The notes below the pieces were generated by a model that saw only the letters and a program-made list of their open reading frames with translations, was not told where the DNA came from and searched no databases. A stretch of DNA of 64,000 nt from Streptomyces durmitorensis (GTDB lineage Bacteria; Actinomycetota; Actinomycetes; Streptomycetales; Streptomycetaceae), in contig NZ_CP097289.1 of NCBI RefSeq assembly GCF_023498005.1, positions 2,170,001 through 2,234,000 on the forward strand. The letters run 5' to 3'. The position numbers and the translations under genes were made by a program. Below, in pieces: positions 15,753 to 24,388 of this stretch (positions are counted from its first letter, which is position 1; each line of letters begins with the position of its first letter).

Positions 15753-17293
15753 GCGGGCGGGTTGCCGTGCTTGCGCGACGGCAGGTCGACGTCCTTGGCG
15801 CCCAGGACACGCAGCGCCCCGATGAGGGACGAGCGGGTCAGCGCGGGGTCTATGACGTCGTCGACGAGTCCGCGTTCGGCGGCGTAGTAAGGGTGCATCA
15901 GCTCTGTCCTGTACTCCTTGACCAGCTGGGTCCGGGTCGCCTCCGGGTCCTCGGAGGCGGCGATCTCCCGGCGGAAGACGACGTTCGCGGCGCCCTCGGC
16001 GCCCATCACCGCGATCTCGTTCGTCGGCCAGGCGTACGTCAGGTCGGCGCCGATGGACTGGGAGTCCATGACGATGTACGCCCCGCCGTAGGCCTTGCGC
16101 AGCACGAGGGAGACGCGCGGCACGGTGGCGTTGCAGTACGCGTAGAGGAGCTTCGCGCCGTGCCGGATGATGCCGTTGTGCTCCTGGTCCACGCCGGGCA
16201 GGAACCCCGGCACGTCGACGAGGGTGACCAGCGGAATGTTGAACGCGTCGCAGGTGGTGATGAACCGGGCGGCCTTCTCCGAGGCGTGGATGTCCAGGGC
16301 GCCCGCCAGTTGCGACGGCTGGTTGGCGATCACGCCGACGGGCCGCCCGTCCATCCGGGCGAGGGCGCAGACGATGTTGCCCGCCCAGCCCGCGTGCGCC
16401 TCCAGGAGTTCACCGTCGTCGACGATCTCCTGGATCACCGCGCGCATGTCGTAGGGCCGGTTCCCCTCGGCGGGGACCAGGTCGGCGAGCGCTTCGGTCC
16501 GGCGGTCGGCGGGGTCGTCCGTCGGGTGCGAAGGCGGCATCTCCCGGTTGTTGGAGGGCAACAGCGACAGCAGGTAGCGCACTTCCTCCAGGCATTCGGC
16601 CTCGTCGTCGTAGACGAACGCGGCGACGCCGGAGACCGTGCCGTGGACGTCGGCGCCGCCCAGGCCGTTCTGTGTGATCTCCTCCCCCGTCACCGCCTGG
16701 ACCACGTCGGGTCCTGTGATGAACATCTGGGAGGTCTCGCGGACCATGAAGACGAAGTCGGTCAGGGCCGGCGAGTAGGCGGCGCCGCCCGCGCAGGGGC
16801 CGAGCATCACCGAGATCTGCGGGATGACACCGGAGGCCCTGGTGTTGCGCCGGAAGATGCCGCCGTACCCGGCGAGCGCGGAGACGCCCTCCTGGATACG
16901 GGCCCCCGCGCCGTCGTTGAGCGACACCAGCGGGGCACCCGCCTTGACGGCCATGTCCATGATCTTGTGGATCTTCGTGGCGTGCGCCTCACCGAGGGAG
17001 CCGCCGAAGATGCGGAAGTCGTGGGCGTAGGCGAAGACGGTGCGTCCGTGGACCGTTCCCCAGCCGGTGACGACTCCGTCGGTGTGGGGCCTGCGGTTCT
17101 CCAGACCGAAGCCGGTGGCTCGGTGTCGGCGCAACTGCTCGACCTCGGTGAACGACCCCTCGTCGAAGAGGAGTTCCAGACGTTCACGGACGGTCAGTTT
17201 GCCCCGGGCGTGCTGCTGCTCGGTGGCGTGTGCGCCGGGCCCCTCTTCGGCGGCGAGGCGGATGGCGCGCAGGGTGGCGGTCTTGGTCGGCAT
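15749..17293 (-). CDS. Acyl-CoA carboxylase beta (carboxyltransferase) subunit
   Basis: The 514-residue protein matches the AccD/PccB family over its whole length: LTVRERLELLFDEGSF at the N-terminus, the oxyanion block LNDGAGARIQEG, MLGPCAGGAAYSPALTDF, and the C-terminal VDVPGFLPG and RKAYGGAYIVM segments. It transfers carboxyl groups from biotin to acetyl-, propionyl- or longer acyl-CoA. Substrate choice depends on a residue near 420 (Ile/Asp switch in PccB/AccB), which I did not align securely. The biotinylated alpha subunit is not in the window and must come from elsewhere. It is the first structural gene after the LuxR regulator, separated by about 140 bp. Confidence 0.93.
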   Translation of the reverse strand: MPTKTATLRAIRLAAEEGPGAHATEQQHARGKLTVRERLELLFDEGSFTEVEQLRRHRATGFGLENRRPHTDGVVTGWGTVHGRTVFAYAHDFRIFGGSLGEAHATKIHKIMDMAVKAGAPLVSLNDGAGARIQEGVSALAGYGGIFRRNTRASGVIPQISVMLGPCAGGAAYSPALTDFVFMVRETSQMFITGPDVVQAVTGEEITQNGLGGADVHGTVSGVAAFVYDDEAECLEEVRYLLSLLPSNNREMPPSHPTDDPADRRTEALADLVPAEGNRPYDMRAVIQEIVDDGELLEAHAGWAGNIVCALARMDGRPVGVIANQPSQLAGALDIHASEKAARFITTCDAFNIPLVTLVDVPGFLPGVDQEHNGIIRHGAKLLYAYCNATVPRVSLVLRKAYGGAYIVMDSQSIGADLTYAWPTNEIAVMGAEGAANVVFRREIAASEDPEATRTQLVKEYRTELMHPYYAAERGLVDDVIDPALTRSSLIGALRVLGAKDVDLPSRKHGNPPA

Positions 17294-17432
17294 GGGCGTG
17301 TCCTTTCTCCGTCACCACGAAGGGGGGAGAGCAGCGATTCCACGAAAAACCGGGGTTTACGCGGGGCGCGTCTCCGGAGAGTCTGGAGAAAAGCCGGGCC
17401 CATGGCCTCGCGCTTTTCCTTCCAGAGAAAAA

Positions 17433-17807
17433 CTATCCGGCTTTCTTTCGGCGGGGAACTGCACTTTGGTACAGGCGCCGACCGGAGAAGGCTACAAGCC
17501 CTGCTTGTAATCTGGATTCAACGTCCAATTTACTCAGCACCTGCGCCACATGAAACTTGACCGTGCGCTCGGCGATGTCGAGTCGCCGCGCGATGCTGCG
17601 GTTGGAATAGCCCTCGCCAAGCAGCTGGAACACTTCTGCCTCACGCGCGGAGAGCAGCGGGACTCGCCTCAACTCGGCTTGCCACACGTTCTGTTCACCC
17701 CTGGCCTGTTCACCCGATGACTGTTCACCACGGTCCTCGCGGACGGGACCAGCACCTCCCGCCCCGTCTTGCGACGCGTGCGGACGGACAGCGACTGCGC
17801 GGACCAA
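17433..17807 (-). CDS. LuxR-type HTH regulator with a TTA codon
   Basis: The 124-residue protein is almost only a LuxR/NarL DNA-binding domain: VPLLSAREAEVFQLLGEGYSNRSIA, LDIAERTVKFHVAQVLSKLDV. A TTG start at 17807 is preferred because AGGGGGG lies five bases upstream; a longer open frame reaches 18011 but its N-terminal translation looks non-coding. The Leu in VESRLQAG is a TTA codon (17508-17510, in frame), which in Streptomyces makes translation depend on the bldA tRNA. It is the first gene of the minus-strand cluster and probably controls it. Without a sensor domain, what it responds to is unknown. Confidence 0.8.
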   Translation of the reverse strand: MVRAVAVRPHASQDGAGGAGPVREDRGEQSSGEQARGEQNVWQAELRRVPLLSAREAEVFQLLGEGYSNRSIARRLDIAERTVKFHVAQVLSKLDVESRLQAGLVAFSGRRLYQSAVPRRKKAG

Positions 17808-17943
17808 GGCAACCCCCCTGACGGCGAATCCGGAACACGAGTACTCCGGCTTTCCACTTCCCGAGTATTGGCCACCGGCACCTCGGTTTGTCAAGAAAGG
17901 CCGTCCCTCTCCCGCAGGGTGAGAATGCGAGCGAGGTGAATCC

Positions 17944-17980
17944 CGGCACGTGAGAAACGGCGGCCGTTTCTCACGTGCCG
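17944..17980. repeat. 37-bp palindrome between IclR and LuxR genes
   Basis: Two perfect 18-base arms (17944-17961 and 17963-17980) flank a single base. The core reads CACGTGAGAAACGG. It lies about 140 bp upstream of the LuxR start and 107 bp downstream of the IclR stop, both on the minus strand. It could be a terminator for the IclR gene or a protein-binding palindrome upstream of the cluster regulator; the near-zero loop favours a DNA operator. Confidence 0.75.
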
Positions 17981-18086
17981 AGATACGAATATTTCGTGAA
18001 CGCCGCGCCACCCGCGGGATAACCGCCCGGCTATTTGTTTCGGCGGGATGACGCGGGAGTTTCGGATATCAGAAGGAGCGCCGCAA

Positions 18087-18905
18087 TCAGAAGGAGCTGG
18101 GAGTCTGCGCCGACCAGGCGCCGCCCCCTGTCTCGGTGAACACGTCGGCGGCCTCCTTCATGGCCATCAGAACGCCGACCGGCCACTGCGGCATGGCGTC
18201 CTTGGGCTTGAGCACCGAAACGGAGCCCATGATGAGCCCGTCCCAGCGGACCGGCGCGGCAAGTCCGTTCCAGCCGGCGGCGCACTCCTCCGAGTCGGTG
18301 GCCACGCCCTGCTCTCGCACGGCCTTGAGGGAGGCGAGCAGGGCGCCCTCGTCCCGGAACACCCCCGGGCCCGCCTCCACGGGAGGCGGCTCGGCAAGGA
18401 CGCCCTCCTGGATGACCTCCGGCAGGTGGGCGAGGATCGCCCGCCCGCAGGCGCCCGTACGCAACGACTGAAAGACCGTCAGGAGGGCACGCCGGCTGAT
18501 GCCGAGCTCCGCCAGGTCGGAGTCGCCGACGGCCATGTCCAGGCACTGTTTCCTGGCCCCGCCGAACGGGGCGAGGCCGAAGAGGAACACGAGGCCACCG
18601 TCGGTGGCCTTGCGCAGGCTCTCCAGTACCTCGTGCGTCACATCGGTGTTGGGTGCGTGCGTGAGTGCTTTCAGACCCAGCCGCGCGGCACCGGGGCCGA
18701 GCCGGTACAGGCCGCGCCCCTCACGGACGAAGATGCCGTCGCGAATACCGGACTGCAGAATGCGATGAACCGTCGAGTCGTCGAGGCCGGTCGCCTCGGC
18801 CAATTCCCCGGGGCCGTGCACCTGCCCTTCGAGCTCGGTGAAGGCACTCTGGACCCGGAAGACCCGGACGGCGTGATTGCTTCCTTGACTACCGTTCTTG
18901 GCCAT
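18087..18905 (-). CDS. IclR-family transcriptional regulator
   Basis: The 272-residue protein has an N-terminal winged helix (FTELEGQVHGPGELAEATGLDDSTVHRIL) and a C-terminal effector domain with the RTGACGRAILAHL, DSEECAAGWNGLAAPV and SVSVLKP blocks of the IclR ligand-binding fold. Such regulators usually bind a small acid and repress or activate nearby genes. It lies upstream of the LuxR gene on the same strand and may belong to the same cluster or govern an unrelated pathway. No typical IclR operator was spotted beside it. Confidence 0.85.
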   Translation of the reverse strand: MAKNGSQGSNHAVRVFRVQSAFTELEGQVHGPGELAEATGLDDSTVHRILQSGIRDGIFVREGRGLYRLGPGAARLGLKALTHAPNTDVTHEVLESLRKATDGGLVFLFGLAPFGGARKQCLDMAVGDSDLAELGISRRALLTVFQSLRTGACGRAILAHLPEVIQEGVLAEPPPVEAGPGVFRDEGALLASLKAVREQGVATDSEECAAGWNGLAAPVRWDGLIMGSVSVLKPKDAMPQWPVGVLMAMKEAADVFTETGGGAWSAQTPSSF

Positions 18906-19121
18906 GTTCCCCGTTCCCCTGTTGGGGCGCCCTGGCTGACGCCACCGCCCACGCCAAAAGACGACATGGACCCTTACGACCCTAGTGCTGCGCGCCCGGG
19001 ATGTTCGACTGGCCGATCATGAACACTGCGGCACACGCGTTAGGACGTTCGGAGGAGACGCACGGGGCCAACCCCGTTTGGCCGGAACCCGGTTACGGGG
19101 GTGATCCCGGTCACGGCGGGC

Positions 19122-19766
19122 TCAGGACGCGCGCAGCGCCTTCGCGAGGACTCCGTCGCCCGTCAGCTCGATGCGGCCCGCCCGCACCCCTTCCCCCACC
19201 GTGAGGACTCCCCCGCTCACCGCCACGCACGTCTCGGCGTCCATGACGATGCGGGCGTCCGGCTCCGCGGGCGCCGGGCCGTCGCCGCAGGACTCGCCCG
19301 CGCCCCCGACCCGTACATGGAACTCCCCCTCGTCCAGGCGCACTTCAAGCACACCCTCGGCCCCGAGCCCCGCCAGGCCGCGCAGCAGCGGCAGCGCGAA
19401 CCAGTGGGCGCGGACCGCGTCCGTCGGCGCGCGCTCCTGGAGGGCGGGCGCGCCCCAGGTGGCCAGCGCCTGGAGGACCGGGAGCAACTCGCGTCCCCGC
19501 TCGGTCAGTTCATAGACGTACACCGCCGACGGCGGGGGCAGCCGGCGGCGCGTCGTCAGGCCATCGCGCTCCATGTCCTTGAGCCGGGACGCCAGGACGT
19601 CCGTGCTCACGCCCGGCAGATCGGCGTGCAGGTCGGTGTAGCGGCGCGGGCCGACCAGGAGTTCCCGGACGATCAGCAGGGTCCAGCGGTCACCCACGGC
19701 GTCGAGGGCGCGGGCGGCGGCGCAGTACTGGTCATAGCTTCGGCGGGACCTGGGTGCAGGTGGCAT
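19122..19766 (-). CDS. HxlR-family regulator with C-terminal SCP2-like domain
   Basis: The 214-residue protein has an HxlR winged helix over the first 100 residues (CAAARALDAVGDRWTLLIVRELLVGPRRYTDL, then VSTDVLASRLKDMERDGL) and a C-terminal extension (LLRGLAGLGAEGVLEVRLDEGEFHVRV) that resembles a sterol-carrier-type ligand pocket. ATG 19766 is preferred over 19784, which lies too close to the divergent aminotransferase promoter. It is divergent from the alaA-like gene with an 84-bp shared region, so it may regulate that operon. Confidence 0.85.
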   Translation of the reverse strand: MPPAPRSRRSYDQYCAAARALDAVGDRWTLLIVRELLVGPRRYTDLHADLPGVSTDVLASRLKDMERDGLTTRRRLPPPSAVYVYELTERGRELLPVLQALATWGAPALQERAPTDAVRAHWFALPLLRGLAGLGAEGVLEVRLDEGEFHVRVGGAGESCGDGPAPAEPDARIVMDAETCVAVSGGVLTVGEGVRAGRIELTGDGVLAKALRAS

Positions 19767-19850
19767 GCGACTCAGTCTATGCAAGTTGTTGGACTTTCCA
19801 AGCTCCAGCTTGGTAAAACCAAGTAACTCACGTCACGGGAGGCACAGCGC

Positions 19851-21062
19851 ATGGAGTTCCGGCAGTCCAGCAAGCTCAGCGAGGTCTGTTACGAGATCCG
19901 GGGTCCGGTCATCGAGCACGCCAACGCCCTGGAGGAGGCGGGCCACAGCGTCCTGCGCCTGAACACCGGCAACCCCGCGCTCTTCGGCTTCGAGGCGCCC
20001 GAGGAGATCGTCCAGGACATGATCCGGATGCTCCCCCAGGCGCACGGCTACACGGACTCGCGCGGCATCCTCTCGGCCCGCCGCGCCGTCGCCCAGCGCT
20101 ACCAGGCACTCGGCCTCGACGAGGTCTCCGTGGACGACGTCTTCCTCGGCAACGGCGTCTCCGAGCTGGTCACCATGGCCGTCCAGGCCCTCCTGGAGGA
20201 CGGCGACGAAGTCCTCATCCCCGCGCCGGACTTCCCGCTGTGGACCGCCGTGACGACCCTCTCCGGGGGCAAGGCCGTCCACTACGTGTGCGACGAGTCC
20301 GCGGACTGGTACCCGGACCTGGACGACATGGCGTCGAAGATCACCGACCGGACCAAGGCCGTCGTGATCATCAACCCGAACAACCCCACGGGCGCCGTGT
20401 ATCCGAAGGAGGTCATCGAAGGCATCCTCGACCTCGCGCGCCGCCACGGCCTGATGGTCTTCGCCGACGAGATCTACGACCAGATCCTGTACGACGACGC
20501 CGTGCACCACAGCGTCGCCGCCCTCGCCCCCGACCTCGTCGTCCTGACCTTCTGCGGCCTGTCGAAGACGTACCGCGTCGCGGGATTCCGCTCCGGCTGG
20601 CTGGTCGTCACGGGCCCGCAGCAGCACGCGAAGAGCTATCTGGAGGGGCTGACCATGCTCGCCTCCATGCGCCTGTGCCCGAACGCCCCCGCCCAGTACG
20701 CCATCCAGGCCGCGCTCGGCGGCCGGCAGTCCATCCGTGAGCTGACCGCTCCGGGCGGCAGGCTGCACGAGCAGCGCGACATGGCGTGGCGGAAGCTGAA
20801 CGAGATCCCCGGCGTCTCGTGCGTGAAGCCGAAGGGCGCCCTCTACGCCTTCGCCCGCCTGGACCCCAAGGTCCACCCCATCCACGACGACGAGAAGTTC
20901 GTCCTCGACCTGCTCCTCCAGGAGAAGATCCAGGTCGTCCAGGGCACCGGCTTCAACTGGCCGCGCCCCGACCACTTCCGCATCCTGACCCTCCCTTACG
21001 CTGACGACCTCGACGCGGCGATCAGCCGCATCGGCCGCTTCCTCAGCGGATACCGCCAGTGA
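19851..21062 (+). CDS. alaA: PLP-dependent alanine aminotransferase, AlaA type
   Basis: The 403-residue protein matches E. coli AlaA closely through its length: SSKLSEVCYEIRGPV, LNTGNPALFGFEAPEEI, VIINPNNPTGAVYPKE, DEIYDQILYDDAVHHS, the PLP-lysine motif GLSKTYRVAGFRSGW, and the end block WPRPDHFRILTLPYADD. AlaA makes alanine from pyruvate and glutamate in the cytoplasm. The next gene begins within its stop codon (TGATG), so the two are translated together. The divergent HxlR gene may control it. Confidence 0.93.
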   Translation: MEFRQSSKLSEVCYEIRGPVIEHANALEEAGHSVLRLNTGNPALFGFEAPEEIVQDMIRMLPQAHGYTDSRGILSARRAVAQRYQALGLDEVSVDDVFLGNGVSELVTMAVQALLEDGDEVLIPAPDFPLWTAVTTLSGGKAVHYVCDESADWYPDLDDMASKITDRTKAVVIINPNNPTGAVYPKEVIEGILDLARRHGLMVFADEIYDQILYDDAVHHSVAALAPDLVVLTFCGLSKTYRVAGFRSGWLVVTGPQQHAKSYLEGLTMLASMRLCPNAPAQYAIQAALGGRQSIRELTAPGGRLHEQRDMAWRKLNEIPGVSCVKPKGALYAFARLDPKVHPIHDDEKFVLDLLLQEKIQVVQGTGFNWPRPDHFRILTLPYADDLDAAISRIGRFLSGYRQ

Positions 21063-21694
21063 TGGCACGAGATGCCGGGGGCCGTGTGTCGCTCTGTTCC
21101 GCCTGCCAGGTCCCCTCCCACACCCAGTTCGCCTCGCCCGACCTCGTCGAGCGCATCGTGTACGGGGAGCTCGACCGCGCGGCCGACCCGGCCTGGGCCG
21201 AGTCGGGCGCCGTCACCCTCGACGACTACGCGCGCTGGTGCGGCCACCTGTGCGGCCTGACGTGCCTGCGGATGGCGCTCGGCCCGTCCGCGCCCTCGCT
21301 CTTCGAGCTGCGGGACGGCGCGCTGAAGTACGGCGCGTACACGGAGGACGCCGACGGCACGATCCACGGACTCGTCTACGCCCCGTTCGCCGAGTACGTG
21401 CGCGACGTGCACGGCGTCAACGCCACGGTGCACCGGCACCTGACGGTGGCGGAGATCACCGCGCTGCTCGACGAGGGCCGCTCGGTGATGGTCTCGGTGC
21501 ACTACGAGATCCGCCGTCCGAACCGGCCCTCTCCCGGCCGGGGCGGCCACCTGGTGCTGGTCACCGGGCGTTCCGCGGACGGGGGTCTGCACCTGCACAA
21601 CCCGTCAGGGATCGACGCGGGGACGCGGATGGCGGACATGTCGCTTTCGGACTTCGAACCGTTCTTCGCCGGACGCGGAGTGTCCCTGCGCTGA
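21062..21694 (+). CDS. C39-like papain-fold protein
   Basis: The 210-residue protein shows a papain-like layout: Cys in WCGHLCGLTCLRMALG, His in GRGGHLVLVTG and Asn/Asp in LHLHNPSGID, as in peptidase C39-like domains. There is no signal peptide or membrane segment, so it is probably cytoplasmic. Start ATG 21062 overlaps the aminotransferase stop by one base; a GTG at 21059 is also possible. Coupling to alaA hints at a role in amino-acid or peptide handling, but I do not recognise a specific function. Confidence 0.7.
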   Translation: MARDAGGRVSLCSACQVPSHTQFASPDLVERIVYGELDRAADPAWAESGAVTLDDYARWCGHLCGLTCLRMALGPSAPSLFELRDGALKYGAYTEDADGTIHGLVYAPFAEYVRDVHGVNATVHRHLTVAEITALLDEGRSVMVSVHYEIRRPNRPSPGRGGHLVLVTGRSADGGLHLHNPSGIDAGTRMADMSLSDFEPFFAGRGVSLR

Positions 21695-21726
21695 CAGAGG
21701 GTCATCCTTCCTGCCAGGATGGCGCG

Positions 21727-22956
21727 ATGATGCGTGGAGGCAGGGTCGCCATCGTGGGTGGGAGCATCGCCGGATGCGCCGCCGCACTCGCCGCGTACCG
21801 CGGTGGCGCCGATGAGATCACGGTGTACGAACGGGCCGCGGGCCACCTCGCCGACCGCGGTGTCGGGCTCGCGGTGCACAACTCCCGTTACGCGGAGCTG
21901 GACTCCGCCGGGTATCTGGACGCGGACATGCCGTGGGTACAGCTGGAGCGGCGCCGCTGGTATGTGCGGGACGGGTCGGCGGCCGGGCCCCTCGGTCACG
22001 AGATCGGGGCGATGGCGTTCCCTTTCCGTACGTACAACTGGGGCCCTCTGTGGCGTGAGTTGCGCGGTCGCGTGCCCGATTCCGTGGTCTTCCGGTCGGG
22101 CGTGGCGGTGGAGCAGGTGCGCACGGCCGGCGAGGAGGCCGAGGTGGACACCGCCGAAGGCACCGAGCGCGTCGACCTCGTGATCGGCGCCGACGGCTAC
22201 CGCTCGGTGGTCCGCGCGGCGGCCTTCGCCGGCGTGCGTCCCGCGTACGCCGGATATCTCGCCTGGCGCGGCGCCTTCCCCGCGGACCGGCTCACGGACC
22301 CGGAGCTGTGGGCGGAGGAGGACTGCGTGTACGTCGTCTTCCCGGGCGGCCACGCCATCGTCTACCGCATCCCGGACGGCGTCGGCGGCCACCGCGTCAA
22401 CTGGGTCCTGTACACGGCACCGCCGCCGGACCTCGACCTGGGGCTCGGCCTGGACCTGCGGCTCACCGCCCCCACCAGCCTGCCGCCCGGCGGTCTCACG
22501 GAGGCCCTCTCCTCTCATCTCACGTATGTGTGCGACGAGTTGCTGCCGCCCTACTGGGGCGACCTGGTCCGTACGACCACCCCCGACGAACTCTTCCTCC
22601 AGCCGATGTACGACTACACGGCCCCCCGCTACACCACGGGCCGGGTGCTCCTGATGGGCGACGCCGCCACCGTCGCCCGGCCGCACACCGGGGCGGGCGC
22701 GGTCAAGGCGCTGCAGGACGCGACGGTCCTGGAGTCCGCCTTCGCCACGGCCACGACCTGGCCGGACGCCCTCGACACGTACGACACCGACCGCACGGTC
22801 GCCGGTGCCGCGATGGTCGACCTCGGGCGGCGCCTCGGTCACTCGCTCGTCGAGGAGACGCCGCCGTGGCGGTCGATGGACCAGACGGCGCTGGAGACGT
22901 GGTGGAAGCAGGCTGACGGGGGCGGGACGTTCGGGGGACGTGCGCTGAGGCGGTGA
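21727..22956 (+). CDS. FAD-dependent monooxygenase
   Basis: The 409-residue flavoprotein has the three FAD/NADPH landmarks of the PHBH class: VAIVGGSIAGCAAALA at residue 6, VIGADGYRSVVR at about 155, and LMGDAATVARPHTGAGAVKALQDA near 310. The family hydroxylates aromatic or enolic substrates (for example 2,6-dihydroxypyridine). ATG 21727 follows the C39-like stop by 32 bp; a second ATG comes directly after. A run of 10-bp repeats begins at its stop codon. The substrate is not deducible. Confidence 0.85.
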   Translation: MMRGGRVAIVGGSIAGCAAALAAYRGGADEITVYERAAGHLADRGVGLAVHNSRYAELDSAGYLDADMPWVQLERRRWYVRDGSAAGPLGHEIGAMAFPFRTYNWGPLWRELRGRVPDSVVFRSGVAVEQVRTAGEEAEVDTAEGTERVDLVIGADGYRSVVRAAAFAGVRPAYAGYLAWRGAFPADRLTDPELWAEEDCVYVVFPGGHAIVYRIPDGVGGHRVNWVLYTAPPPDLDLGLGLDLRLTAPTSLPPGGLTEALSSHLTYVCDELLPPYWGDLVRTTTPDELFLQPMYDYTAPRYTTGRVLLMGDAATVARPHTGAGAVKALQDATVLESAFATATTWPDALDTYDTDRTVAGAAMVDLGRRLGHSLVEETPPWRSMDQTALETWWKQADGGGTFGGRALRR

Positions 22957-23010
22957 CCAGTGGTGACCAGCGGCGGCCATCGGTGACCAGTGGTGACCAG
23001 TGGTGACCAG
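22951..23010 (+). repeat. 10-bp tandem repeats (GGTGACCAG)
   Basis: The decamer YGGTGACCAG occurs at 22951, 22961, 22981, 22991 and 23001, with one diverged decamer at 22971. It starts at the stop codon of the FAD monooxygenase and fills most of the gap to the VWA gene. Copies are contiguous, without spacers, so this is slippage-type repetition rather than CRISPR. Confidence 0.85.
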
Positions 23011-23086
23011 TGGCGGCCTCGGCGGGTGAAGGCTGATACCCACCTACCGGTTTGGGTATGCACGGCAAGATCAATAAGATCCGGCG

Positions 23087-24388
23087 ATGATCACAAGACA
23101 ACGGCTGGCGGCCGGGGCCTTCACCCTGCTCGCCGCCTTGACCGCCGGACTCGGCACGGCGGGTTCCGCCGCCGCCGACGCGGATGAACCGGCACAGCCC
23201 TCCCCCAAGGTCGAGCTCGTCCTCGACGTCAGCGGTTCGATGCGGGCCCGCGACATCGACGGCAAGTCCCGGATGGCGGCGGCGAAGCAGGCGTTCAACG
23301 AGGTCCTCGACGCCACACCGGACGAAGTCCAGCTCGGCATACGCACGTTGGGCGCCAACTACCGGGGCGACGACCGCAAGACGGGCTGCAAGGACACCGA
23401 GCTCCTCTACCCGGTCGCGGAGCTCGACCGCGCAGGCCGCACCGAGGCGAAGACCGCGGTGGCAACGCTCGCGCCCACCGGCTGGACGCCGATCGGCCCG
23501 ACTCTCCTCAAGGCCGCCGACGACCTCAAGGACGACAACGCCGAGCGCAGCCGCCGCATCGTCCTCATCTCCGACGGCGAGGACACCTGCCAGCCGCTCG
23601 ACCCCTGCGAGGTGGCCCGCAAGATCGCCGCCGAGGGCATCCACCTCACGGTCGACACACTCGGCCTGGTGCCGGACGCCAAGACCCGCGACCAGCTGAG
23701 CTGCATCGCGGAGGCCACCGGCGGGACGTACACGTCGGTGCGGCACACCGATGAACTCTCCGGCCGCGTCAAGCAGTTGGTCGACCGCGCCGCGGACCCC
23801 GTCGCCACTCCGGTGGCCGCCGAGGGCGCCGCCCAGTGCTCCGACGCCCCGAAGTTGAACGCGGGCGTCTACACCGACCGGGAGAAGTTCGGCGAGCACC
23901 GCTGGTACCGCGTCGACGTCAAGCCCGGCCAGGAGCTGCGCGCCTCCGTCAGCGTCGGCGCCGACCGCGCGGTGAACCAGGACTACGGCGTGCTTCTGCG
24001 GGCCTCGACCACGCACGGCCGCGAGATCGTGCGCGGCTCAGAGGCGGGTGACGGACGTACGGACGTGATCTCGACCGGCCTGCGCTATCCGAAGCCGGAG
24101 GGTGACGACGACGAGGGGACGGACGAGGGCGAGCCCGCCCCCGAGACCGTGTGTCTCCAGGTCAGCAACTCCTTCTCGGCGCCCGCCTCCGTCAAGACGA
24201 CCCCGGGCCTGCCCGTCGAGCTGGCCGTCGACCTGGTGGACGCGCCCGACGAGGCGTCGGACGTGGCGTCCTTCGGCCTGGGCAACGGCTGGTGGCTGCT
24301 CGGCGCGCTGATCCTCACCGGCTTCCTGGCCGGTCTGGTCTGGGGCTGGGTCTCGCGCTGGCGCTTCGCGGTCTGGAGGACCAACTGA
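23087..24388 (+). CDS. Membrane-anchored von Willebrand factor A protein
   Basis: The 433-residue protein begins with a Sec signal peptide (residues 1-32), followed by a VWA domain with a metal-binding MIDAS (LDVSGSM, then TGWTPIG and ISDGEDTC). A beta-rich extracellular region follows (250-395), and a single C-terminal membrane helix (GWWLLGALILTGFLAGLVWGW) ends in a short basic cytoplasmic tail. It is thus displayed outside the membrane. The next gene overlaps its stop (TGATG) and encodes a protein of similar topology, suggesting a surface pair. The partner ligand is unknown. Confidence 0.88.
   Translation: MITRQRLAAGAFTLLAALTAGLGTAGSAAADADEPAQPSPKVELVLDVSGSMRARDIDGKSRMAAAKQAFNEVLDATPDEVQLGIRTLGANYRGDDRKTGCKDTELLYPVAELDRAGRTEAKTAVATLAPTGWTPIGPTLLKAADDLKDDNAERSRRIVLISDGEDTCQPLDPCEVARKIAAEGIHLTVDTLGLVPDAKTRDQLSCIAEATGGTYTSVRHTDELSGRVKQLVDRAADPVATPVAAEGAAQCSDAPKLNAGVYTDREKFGEHRWYRVDVKPGQELRASVSVGADRAVNQDYGVLLRASTTHGREIVRGSEAGDGRTDVISTGLRYPKPEGDDDEGTDEGEPAPETVCLQVSNSFSAPASVKTTPGLPVELAVDLVDAPDEASDVASFGLGNGWWLLGALILTGFLAGLVWGWVSRWRFAVWRTN

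Noticed and set aside
17808..18011. Longer N-terminus for the LuxR regulator
   Set aside because: The in-frame extension reads Arg/Ser-rich text through a palindrome and has no ribosome site; the TTG at 17807 has AGGGGGG upstream.
22951..23010. Possible CRISPR array
   Set aside because: The 10-bp units are contiguous with no unique spacers and no cas genes are near.
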